From a bacterium (GTDB taxonomy: Bacteria > Oederibacteriota > JAJYGY01), in NCBI GenBank assembly GCA_021790555.1, contig JAJYGY010000056.1, positions 1 through 5,237 on the forward strand: a stretch of 5,237 bases of DNA. Direction: 5' to 3'. The notes under the pieces are model-generated. The model searched no databases, had not been told where the DNA came from, and was given only the letters and a program-made list of their open reading frames with translations. Positions 1-5,237 of the stretch are shown here, piece by piece (the stretch's first letter is position 1; each line of letters opens with the position of its first letter). The position numbers were made by a program, and so were the translations under genes.

Positions 1-775
1 CTCCCACCCTCATGAACAGGGCCAGCAGGGTTCCGCAGAAGCCGAAGCCGAGCAGGGCCTCGTAGGACTGCATGCCGAAGAACATGAAGATGGTGGTGGC
101 GCCCACCAGGCCCAGCGAGCCCAGCAGAAGGCCCGTGATGGTGCCGGCCTTGTAGCCGGTCTCCAGGGCCTTGCCGTAACTGGTGCGGGCGGCGGCGGCC
201 ACGCGCACGTTGGCGTCGGTGGCGAAGCGCATCCCCACCATGCCCACGGCCCAGGAGAACGCCGAGCCCACCAGGAAGGACAGGGTCCTGCCCCAGCGGA
301 ACACCGGGTCGTTGCCGGTGTAGGTGAAGTACAGCACCATGGCGATGACCACCACGAAGGCCGCGATCTTGGTGAACTGGGCCTTGAGGTAGGCGTTGGC
401 GCCCTCGCGGATGGCCTCGGCGATCTCCTTCATCCGGGGCGTGCCCTGGTCGGTGTTGCTCAGCTGCACGATCAGGACGGCCGCGTAGATCAGGCCCAGC
501 AGGGCGATGACCAGGACCAGGATCAGGCCCCAGAATTCCAGGGGCGGATACTTGGTGAACTCAAACAGCTGGAACGAGGCCGCCGGGGCCGGGACGGAGG
601 CCACCGCCGGAGCCGCGGCCTGGGCCTGGGCCTGGACGGGCGCCGTGGCCGGCGCCGCGGACTTCAGGAAGGACGGATTCCAGAAAAACGCCACTCCGAA
701 CAGCGCGGCGACGAGGGACAGGAAACGGACCCTGCCCTTCTTGTCCTTGGGAATGGACCACCATTTCTTCAACAT
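1..775 (-). CDS. hppA: Membrane-bound ion-translocating pyrophosphatase (HppA), N-terminal part, cut by the window edge
   Basis: This is the first 258 residues of an integral-membrane pyrophosphatase, which couples hydrolysis of inorganic pyrophosphate to export of H+ or Na+ across the cytoplasmic membrane. Family hallmarks seen are the EIAEAIREGANAYLKAQF stretch (about residues 117-134), the SAFSWAVGMVGMRFATDAN helix with the following VRVAAAART (171-197), the KALETGYKAGTITGLLLGS segment (202-220), and GFGFCGTLLALFMRVG just before the edge (243-258). In the family this last segment leads into the GGI-TKAADVGADLVGK substrate loop, which lies outside the window. About 400-550 residues are therefore missing, including the residues that decide K+ dependence, so H+ versus Na+ specificity cannot be called. 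The start is ATG at 775, supported by a strong AGGAGG ribosome binding site. Oddly, the core is preceded by a hydrophobic segment (about 17-32) and an Ala/Pro/Gln-rich linker (39-66), before the first conserved helix (81-104). The gene follows acs/pat by 58 bp and may be co-transcribed with it. Confidence 0.93.
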   Translation of the reverse strand, partial: MLKKWWSIPKDKKGRVRFLSLVAALFGVAFFWNPSFLKSAAPATAPVQAQAQAAAPAVASVPAPAASFQLFEFTKYPPLEFWGLILVLVIALLGLIYAAVLIVQLSNTDQGTPRMKEIAEAIREGANAYLKAQFTKIAAFVVVIAMVLYFTYTGNDPVFRWGRTLSFLVGSAFSWAVGMVGMRFATDANVRVAAAARTSYGKALETGYKAGTITGLLLGSLGLVGATTIFMFFGMQSYEALLGFGFCGTLLALFMRVG

Positions 776-780
776 CTTGT

Positions 781-787
781 TCCTCCT
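781..787 (-). promoter_or_regulatory. Ribosome binding site of hppA
   Basis: On the minus strand the sequence AGGAGGA lies 5 nt upstream of the ATG at 775. It is a near-perfect Shine-Dalgarno match and fixes the hppA start, including its unusual N-terminal extension. No convincing sigma70 promoter was seen in the 58-bp gap: a TTGAAA at 819-824 has no -10 element at a proper distance. Confidence 0.85.
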
Positions 788-833
788 GAAAGTCGGAAGG
801 GTTGGACTTGTGGACTGCTTTCAATAAAAAAAC

Positions 834-3596
834 TCAGAGCACCATCTCGGCCCGGACCAGGCCCCGGTCCTCCTCCGGGCCGATCTTGTAACCCAGCTTC
901 TGGCAGACCCTCTGCATGACGTGGTTGTCCTGGAAGATGCTGGCGGCCACGCGGCCCACCTTCTCGGACCGTCCGATCTCGGTGAGCACCTTCAGCATCT
1001 GCGTGCCCACCCCCTGCCCCTGCCAGGCGTCGCAGACCACCAGGGCGAATTCGGCCTCGCCGGTGGCCAGGGCCTTGGTCAGGCGCCCGACGGCCACCAC
1101 CTGGTGCTGGCGCGTCTCGGGGTTGAGGAATTCGGCCACCATGGCGATCTTGCGGTCGAAGTCGTTCATGCAGATGCGCAGGAGCCTTTCGTGGGTGATG
1201 CGCTGCGACAGCTTCAGCACCTGGAAGTAGCGCTGGTAGACGCTTCGCTCGGAAAGGGCCTCGTGGAACTTCACCATCAGCGGCTCGTCCTCGGGCCGGA
1301 TGGGCCTCAGGGTCACGGAAATTCCGGATTTCGACTTCCAGGTGCTGACGTACTGCGAGGGGTAGGGCCGGATGGCCGGGCTGGGGAGTTTCTCCTCGGG
1401 CACCTCCTTGCCCTGGATGACCACGCGCGCGTCCAGGGCCAGGATCCTCTCGGGGGAGGCGATGAGGGGGTTGATGTCCATCTCCTTGATGCAGGGATGC
1501 TCCACCGCCAGCTGGCTGAAGCGCACCATGATCTGCCCCAGCAGGGCCAGGTTCACCGTCTTGCGGCCCCGCACTCCCTTCAGGGCCCGGTAAATCTTGG
1601 TCTTCTCCAGCATCAGGCGGGCCAGGTTGGTGTTCAGGGGCGGCAGGCCCAGGGCCGAATCCTTCATCACCTCGACCAGCTGGCCGCCCTGCCCGAACAG
1701 CAGCACCGGCCCGAACTGGGGGTCCAGGCTGGAGCCCAGGATGATCTCGTAGCCCTCCAGGCGGACCATGGGCTGCACCGTCACGCCCTGGAAGTGCTGG
1801 GGGCCCGCCTTGGACGACACGTTCTCGCGGATCTGCTCGAAGGCCCCGGCCACGGCGTCGCGGTTGGTCAGGTTCAGGATCACCCCGCCCACGTCGCTCT
1901 TGTGGGTGATGGTCTCGGAGAACAGCTTCAGCACCACGGGATACCCCATGGATTCGGCCAGCTGGCGCGCCTCGCCGGCGCTGCGCGCGATCCTGGTGGG
2001 CACGATGGGGATGCGGTAGGCCTCCAGGACCTCCTTGGACTCGAATTCCGTCAGGATGGTGCGGCCGCTGTCGCGCACCTGCTTCAGCAGGGCGGCGACC
2101 TTCTGGCGGCCCCCCGCCTCGTCCTCGGAGCCCTCGTCCAGGACGGGCGTCTCGTAGAGGGACTTCAGGTCGCGGTTGTACTTCCACAGGTAGTTGAAGA
2201 CCCGCGCCGCGGTGTCGGGGTACTCGAAGACCGGGATGCCGGCCTCGGAAAGCAGCTTGCGCCCCTCCTCCACGCTGGCCCCGCCCATCCAGCAGGCCAT
2301 CACCGGCTTGCCCTCCAGGCGGGCGTAGGGCTTCAGGGCGGCCGCGGTCTCGGTGGGCTGGGTGACGGACTGCAGGGTCAGCAGCACCAGGATGCCGTCG
2401 TTGTCCGGATCCTTGGCCACCACCTCCATGGTCCTGGCGAAGCGGTCGGCGCCGGCGTCGCCCAGCAGGTCGATGGGGTTGCCGTGGCTCCAGGCGGCGG
2501 GCAGGAACTCGTTGAGCTTCTGAAGCGCCGGGCCCTTGACCTCGGCCAGCTGCCCGCCGTCGGTGATGAGGGCGTCGGTGGTCAGCACGCCCGGACCGCC
2601 CGCGTTGGAGATGATGGAAAGCCGGGGCCCCCGGGGCCGGGGTTGCTTGGAGAGCACCTCCACCAGGCCGAAGAGGTCCTCGATGGCGTTGACGCGCAGC
2701 ACCCCGCAACGCTCGAAGGCCGCGTCCAGCACGGCGTCCGACCCGGTCAGCGACCCGGTGTGCGAGGCGGCCGCCTTGGCCGCGGCCTCGGTGCGTCCCG
2801 CCTTGATGACGATGATGGGCTTGTTGAGGGCCACCTCTCGGGCGGCGGAAAGGAAGGAGCGGGCGTCCCCCACGGTTTCCATGTAGATGACGATGGCCGA
2901 GGTGTGGGGGTCGTCGCCGTAGTAGTCGATGAGGTCGCCCCAGCCCACGTCCAGCATGGAGCCGATGGAGACGAAGGACGAGAAGCCCACCCTCTCCTTC
3001 AGGCTCCAGTCCAGGATGGCCGTGCCCATGGCGCCGCTCTGGCTGATGAATGCCACGTTGCCGCGCATGGCCATCTGGTTGGCGAAGGAGGCGTTCATGC
3101 CCATGGGCGGCACCATCACCCCCAGGCAGTTGGGCCCGATGATGCGCATGCGCGTGGCCGCTGCCGCCTCCATCACCTGGCGCTCCAGTTCCGCCCCGGC
3201 CGGCCCGACCTCCTTGAAGCCGGCCGAGATGATGATCAGGCCCTTCACCCCGGCGGCGGAGCATTCCTTCACCAGGCCGGGCACGGTGGCCGCCGGCGTC
3301 ACGATCACGGCCAGCTCCACCTGGTCGGGAACCTGCCCGATGGCGGCGTAGGCCGGGTGGCCCAGGATGGTCTTGCTTTTGGAATTGACGGCGTAGACCT
3401 TGCCCTGGAAGCTTCCGTTGGTCAGGTTGGCGAAAATGTCGCGGCCGACAGCGCCGGGCCTTTCCGTGGCCCCGATGACCGCGACGGCCTTGGGCGCGAA
3501 GATGGCATCCAGGGGCCGGCGGCCGGTGCGCAGGAGGTCCTGGGCCGGGTCGGCTCCCCGGGGCGGGGCTGTTGGGCTGGTTTCATTCTTTTTCAT
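834..3596 (-). CDS. Fused ADP-forming acyl-CoA synthetase (alpha+beta) with C-terminal GNAT acetyltransferase domain (Pat/YfiQ-like)
   Basis: The 920-residue protein has the layout of bifunctional acyl-CoA synthetase/GNAT proteins. Domains in order (numbered from the ATG at 3596): CoA-binding Rossmann domain (about 28-160, with AVAVIGATERPG); two succinyl-CoA-ligase-like domains (about 175-480), with ISQSGAMG at 184-191, SHTGSLTGSD at 278-287 and a SNAGGPGVLTTD phosphate loop at 330-341; ATP-grasp beta part (about 495-735), with THKSDVGGV at 564-572, FGQGGQLVEV at 634-643 and MDINPLIA at 706-713; GNAT domain (about 757-915), with LRPIRPEDEP at 763-772, the acidic GEAEFALVV at 846-854 and the acetyl-CoA loop QGQGVG at 859-864. 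ADP-forming synthetases make acetate and ATP from acetyl-CoA, ADP and phosphate via a phospho-histidine. Pat enzymes instead acetylate a lysine of AMP-forming acetyl-CoA synthetase. His279 sits where the phospho-histidine is expected, and His565 where the conserved beta-subunit histidine is expected, so the synthetase half may be active, unlike enteric Pat. An in-frame ATG at 3656 would add 20 residues, but the predicted promoter argues against it. Function as synthetase, protein acetyltransferase or both is unresolved. Confidence 0.93.
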   Translation of the reverse strand: MKKNETSPTAPPRGADPAQDLLRTGRRPLDAIFAPKAVAVIGATERPGAVGRDIFANLTNGSFQGKVYAVNSKSKTILGHPAYAAIGQVPDQVELAVIVTPAATVPGLVKECSAAGVKGLIIISAGFKEVGPAGAELERQVMEAAAATRMRIIGPNCLGVMVPPMGMNASFANQMAMRGNVAFISQSGAMGTAILDWSLKERVGFSSFVSIGSMLDVGWGDLIDYYGDDPHTSAIVIYMETVGDARSFLSAAREVALNKPIIVIKAGRTEAAAKAAASHTGSLTGSDAVLDAAFERCGVLRVNAIEDLFGLVEVLSKQPRPRGPRLSIISNAGGPGVLTTDALITDGGQLAEVKGPALQKLNEFLPAAWSHGNPIDLLGDAGADRFARTMEVVAKDPDNDGILVLLTLQSVTQPTETAAALKPYARLEGKPVMACWMGGASVEEGRKLLSEAGIPVFEYPDTAARVFNYLWKYNRDLKSLYETPVLDEGSEDEAGGRQKVAALLKQVRDSGRTILTEFESKEVLEAYRIPIVPTRIARSAGEARQLAESMGYPVVLKLFSETITHKSDVGGVILNLTNRDAVAGAFEQIRENVSSKAGPQHFQGVTVQPMVRLEGYEIILGSSLDPQFGPVLLFGQGGQLVEVMKDSALGLPPLNTNLARLMLEKTKIYRALKGVRGRKTVNLALLGQIMVRFSQLAVEHPCIKEMDINPLIASPERILALDARVVIQGKEVPEEKLPSPAIRPYPSQYVSTWKSKSGISVTLRPIRPEDEPLMVKFHEALSERSVYQRYFQVLKLSQRITHERLLRICMNDFDRKIAMVAEFLNPETRQHQVVAVGRLTKALATGEAEFALVVCDAWQGQGVGTQMLKVLTEIGRSEKVGRVAASIFQDNHVMQRVCQKLGYKIGPEEDRGLVRAEMVL
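847..883 (-). repeat. Perfect 10-bp inverted repeat at the 3' end of acs/pat
   Basis: Positions 847-856 (tcggcccgga) and 874-883 (tccgggccga) are exact reverse complements separated by 17 nt, giving a very GC-rich potential hairpin inside the last codons of the gene. A competing 5-bp stem (GGACC/GGTCC) lies within it. A run of seven T (minus strand, 826-832) follows only after 14 further nt, so the layout is not that of a standard intrinsic terminator. It may slow polymerase or protect the mRNA 3' end, or may be a by-product of GC-rich coding sequence. Confidence 0.45.
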
Positions 3597-3600
3597 GGCG

Positions 3601-3606
3601 CTTTCC
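3601..3606 (-). promoter_or_regulatory. Weak ribosome binding site supporting the acs/pat start at 3596
   Basis: GGAAAG on the minus strand lies 4 nt before the ATG at 3596. It is a modest Shine-Dalgarno match. The alternative ATG at 3656 has no purine-rich site at good spacing, and the residues between the two (MLAAATRQVKDRGTPFLESA) look unlike a conserved domain, whereas MKKNETS is a typical N-terminus. Confidence 0.5.
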
Positions 3607-3654
3607 AAAAATGGGGTTCCGCGGTCCTTCACCTGGCGGGTGGCTGCGGCCAAC

Positions 3655-3667
3655 ATTGCCCATTATC
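3655..3667 (-). promoter_or_regulatory. Predicted -10 element and transcription start for acs/pat
   Basis: GATAAT (minus strand, 3667 to 3662) matches five of six bases of the sigma70 -10 consensus TATAAT. Transcription would start near 3655-3657, giving a leader of about 60 nt to the ATG at 3596. There is no -35 hexamer at 17 bp; the FNR-like palindrome upstream takes its place, as is usual for activator-dependent promoters. The start point falls on the upstream in-frame ATG at 3656, so that ATG could be used only on a leaderless or longer read-through transcript. Confidence 0.5.
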
Positions 3668-3689
3668 CCGGAGGTTTCGCGCGCCTTGT

Positions 3690-3703
3690 ATGATCTGGGT
3701 CAA
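3690..3703 (-). promoter_or_regulatory. Candidate FNR/CRP-family activator site upstream of acs/pat
   Basis: The minus strand reads TTGAC-CCAG-ATCAT, matching eight of the ten specified bases of the FNR-type consensus TTGAT-nnnn-ATCAA. Its lower edge is 22 bp from the GATAAT -10 element, so its centre is at about -41.5, the classical class II activation position. It lies in the gap right after the hypE stop codon, so it would drive acs/pat (and perhaps hppA) independently of the hyp operon. The match to consensus and spacing is seen directly; the identity of the regulator (FNR, Dnr, HcpR or another CRP-family protein) is inference. Confidence 0.55.
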
Positions 3704-3714
3704 AATGAATCCAT

Positions 3715-4770
3715 TCAACAGATGCGCGGAAGCTGCTCCCCGCTTAGGCTGTCCACGATGCGGGCCACGCCGATGCGGCTGTTGAGGATCACCCTGCCCG
3801 CGCGCGCCTCCACCACGCGGCCGATGACCTGGGCCTCGGCGCCCTGGGGGTGCGCCCGCATCCTTTCCAGCGCCCGGCCGGCGTGCTTCTCCGGCACGAA
3901 AGCCACCAGCTTGCCTTCGTTGGCCACGTACAGGGGATCCAGCCCCAGGGCCTCGCAGGCCGCGTGGACGTCCTCGTGCAGGGGGATCTTTTCCTCTTCC
4001 AGCCGGATCTCCTGGCCGCTCGCCCCGGCGATCTCGATCAGGGAGGCTGCCAGCCCCCCGCGGGTGGGGTCGCGCAGGCAGTGGATCTCCACGCCGGAAT
4101 CCAGCAGGTCCCGCACCAGGCCGTTCAGGGGCGCGCAGTCGCTGGCGATGTCGGCCTCGAAAGCCAGCCCTTCGCGCAGGGCCATCACGGCCATGCCGTG
4201 CCGGGCGATGTCCCCGTTGACCAGAACCAGGTCCCCCGGCCTGACGCTGGAGGGCCGGATGTCCAGGGCGTGCTCCAGGACCCCCACGCCCGCCGTGTTG
4301 ACGTACAGGCCGTCGCCCTTGCCCTTGTCCACCACCTTGGTGTCCCCGGTGACGATGGACACCCCGGCCTGGTCGGCCGCGCGGCGCATGGAACGCACCA
4401 CCTGCCACAGGGTCTCCATGGGGAGGCCCTCCTCCAGGATGAAGCCGCAGGAAAGGTAGAGCGGCCGCGCCCCGGACATGGCCAGGTCGTTGACCGTGCC
4501 GTTGACGGCCAGGCTGCCGATGTCGCCGCCCGGGAAGGCCAGGGGCCGCACCACGAAGGAATCCGTGGTGAAGGCCATCCGGCCCGCCCCCACCCCGAAG
4601 ACCGCCGCGTCATGGCCCTGGTCCAGCAGGTCGTTGCGGAAGGCCTGGCGGAACATCCCGTCCACCAGCTGGTGCATCATGCGGCCGCCGCCGCCGTGCG
4701 CCATCAGGACCTGCGGCGTGTCCTTCACCGGGATGGGACAGGACCAGGTGAATTCAGGTTTTGTTTCCAT
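3715..4770 (-). CDS. hypE: Hydrogenase maturation protein HypE (carbamoyl dehydratase)
   Basis: HypE is a cytoplasmic enzyme of the PurM/AIR-synthase superfamily. Using ATP it dehydrates the carbamoyl group that HypF places on its C-terminal cysteine, giving a thiocyanate; the cyanide is then passed to iron on the HypC-HypD complex to build the Fe(CN)2CO centre of [NiFe]-hydrogenases. The 351-residue protein is full length. Motifs seen are HGGGG (25-29), FTTDSFVV (67-74), GGDIGSLAVNGTVNDLAMSG (81-100), GDTKVVDKGKGDG (142-154), RDPTRGG (233-239), NEGK (284-287) and the terminal PRIC (348-351), with Cys351 as the carbamoyl acceptor. All diagnostic residues are present, so it should be functional. 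The ATG at 4770 is preceded by an A/G-rich site and lies 22 bp after hypD, so the two are almost certainly in one operon, presumably with hypF and hypC upstream, outside the window. The closely related paralogues SelD, PurM and ThiL lack the PRIC tail. Confidence 0.97.
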   Translation of the reverse strand: METKPEFTWSCPIPVKDTPQVLMAHGGGGRMMHQLVDGMFRQAFRNDLLDQGHDAAVFGVGAGRMAFTTDSFVVRPLAFPGGDIGSLAVNGTVNDLAMSGARPLYLSCGFILEEGLPMETLWQVVRSMRRAADQAGVSIVTGDTKVVDKGKGDGLYVNTAGVGVLEHALDIRPSSVRPGDLVLVNGDIARHGMAVMALREGLAFEADIASDCAPLNGLVRDLLDSGVEIHCLRDPTRGGLAASLIEIAGASGQEIRLEEEKIPLHEDVHAACEALGLDPLYVANEGKLVAFVPEKHAGRALERMRAHPQGAEAQVIGRVVEARAGRVILNSRIGVARIVDSLSGEQLPRIC

Positions 4771-4775
4771 GGCAT

Positions 4776-4784
4776 CCCCTTTCC
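4776..4784 (-). promoter_or_regulatory. Ribosome binding site of hypE
   Basis: The minus strand reads GGAAAGGGG ending 5 nt before the ATG at 4770. It fills nearly half of the 22-bp hypD-hypE gap, leaving no room for a separate promoter and supporting translation of hypE from a shared hypD-hypE mRNA. Confidence 0.65.
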
Positions 4785-4792
4785 GGCGCCCC

Positions 4793-5237
4793 TCAGGCGC
4801 CCACTTCCTCCCCCCTGCCGGCGTCCATGCCCCGGTAGCGGAAATAGGCCGCGCAGGCCCCCTCGCTGGAGACCATGGGCGCCCCCAGGGGCTTGTCGGG
4901 CGTGCACAGGACGCCGAAGGCCTTGCACTGGTAGGGCTTCAGCACCCCCTTCAGCACCGCCCCGGCTTCGCAGTCCGGGGATTCCTGGGCCTGGTGCCCG
5001 GCCACCTGGAAACGCTTCTCCGCGTCGAAATCCTCGTATTCGGGGCTGAGGGCCAGGCCGCTTTGGGGAATCTCGCCCACGCCCCGCCACTTGCGCGGCG
5101 CGACCCGGAAGACCTCGCGCAGCAGCTTCTGGGCCGGCTCGTTGCCCAGCCGGCGCACCGCGCGGCTGTACTGGTTTTCCACCTCGTGCCGGCCCTCTTC
5201 CAGCTGGCGGACGCACAGGTAGACGCCCTGCAGGATG
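4793..5237 (-). CDS. hypD: Hydrogenase maturation protein HypD, C-terminal part, cut by the window edge
   Basis: About the last 147 residues of HypD are present, of roughly 360-380 in the family. HypD carries a [4Fe-4S] cluster and, with HypC, holds the iron on which the CN and CO ligands are assembled before transfer to the large subunit of [NiFe]-hydrogenase. The visible part begins within the VRQLEEG-RHEVENQYSRAV region, continues with WRGVGEIPQSGLAL and FDAEKRF, then the cysteine-rich tail: SPDCEAGAVLKG, PYQCKAFGVLCTP and MVSSEGACAAYFRYRG. Four cysteines, with codons beginning at 4972, 4927, 4906 and 4855, match the conserved C-terminal set that includes the cluster ligands. Enteric HypD has a CxC pair at the first site; here the second position is Ala (CEA), which I believe is common in other HypD proteins. 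The reading frame is open to the window edge, so the start is not visible; a GTG at 5182 is an internal valine, not a start. TGA is at 4795-4793. Confidence 0.96.
   Translation of the reverse strand, partial: ILQGVYLCVRQLEEGRHEVENQYSRAVRRLGNEPAQKLLREVFRVAPRKWRGVGEIPQSGLALSPEYEDFDAEKRFQVAGHQAQESPDCEAGAVLKGVLKPYQCKAFGVLCTPDKPLGAPMVSSEGACAAYFRYRGMDAGRGEEVGA

Noticed and set aside
617..635. Short tandem repeat ggcctg x3 as a functional repeat
   Set aside because: It encodes the Gln-Ala-rich linker of HppA, and three copies of 6 bp fit codon repetition.
796..824. Possible hppA promoter with TTGAAA as -35
   Set aside because: At 17 bp spacing the -10 position reads CCCTTC, with no TATAAT-like sequence nearby.
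826..832. T7 run on the minus strand just after the acs/pat stop, as an intrinsic terminator
   Set aside because: No stem lies directly before it; the nearest good hairpin ends 14 nt earlier, too far for a standard intrinsic terminator.
769..3264. An 831-codon minus-strand frame overlapping acs/pat in another frame
   Set aside because: Its composition is Arg/Gly/Pro/His-rich, typical of a GC-rich off-frame translation. The overlapping frame holds all the conserved motifs.
921..3785. A 954-codon open frame on the plus strand opposite acs/pat
   Set aside because: It is antisense to a gene with clear conserved domains. Its translation is His/Gly/Gln/Val-rich with no family motif, as expected of a mirror frame in GC-rich DNA.
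3715..4770. Selenophosphate synthetase (SelD) or AIR synthetase (PurM) instead of HypE
   Set aside because: The C-terminal PRIC and adjacent hypD are specific to HypE, and the N-terminal Cys/Sec-Gly motif of SelD is missing.
3850..5049. A 399-codon plus-strand open frame opposite hypE and hypD
   Set aside because: It is a shadow of two strongly recognised genes, with low-complexity composition and no domain signature.

Overview
The window is GC-rich bacterial DNA carrying four genes, all on the minus strand. In transcription order (right to left) they are the 3' part of hypD, a complete hypE, a large fused ADP-forming acyl-CoA synthetase/GNAT acetyltransferase (Pat/YfiQ-like), and the 5' part of a membrane-bound ion-pumping pyrophosphatase (hppA). 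Coding density is high: gaps between genes are 22, about 118 (or 58 with the longer acs/pat start) and 58 bp. No rRNA, tRNA, CRISPR array or mobile element was seen.

Region by region: 4793-5237 is the C-terminal part of HypD, the iron-sulfur scaffold protein of [NiFe]-hydrogenase maturation. 3715-4770 is HypE, ending in the diagnostic Pro-Arg-Ile-Cys tail that carries the cyanide-ligand precursor. 3597-3714 is the upstream region of the synthetase gene. It contains a 14-bp FNR/CRP-family-like palindrome exactly 22 bp upstream of a GATAAT -10 element, which is the geometry of a class II (-41.5) activated promoter. 834-3596 is the synthetase/acetyltransferase fusion. 776-833 is a short gap with a strong ribosome binding site for hppA. 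1-775 is the first 258 residues of HppA, which has an unusual N-terminal extension.

Together the genes suggest an anaerobe or facultative anaerobe that uses [NiFe]-hydrogenase and conserves energy carefully. HypD and HypE build the Fe(CN)2CO centre. The fused enzyme could make ATP from acetyl-CoA, or acetylate and so silence AMP-forming acetyl-CoA synthetase, or both. HppA recovers energy from the pyrophosphate released by AMP-forming acyl-CoA synthetases and biosynthesis. The FNR-like site fits oxygen- or redox-controlled expression of the fusion gene.

Taxonomy cannot be fixed from the sequence alone. High GC, hyp genes, an ACD-GNAT fusion and an FNR-like site with a CCAG spacer are compatible with Acidobacteriota (Holophagae-like), Desulfobacterota/Geobacter-type bacteria or Proteobacteria; this is a weak guess. 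The gene families are all known. The most interesting points are the promoter architecture and the retained catalytic histidine in the Pat-like fusion, not a wholly new system.
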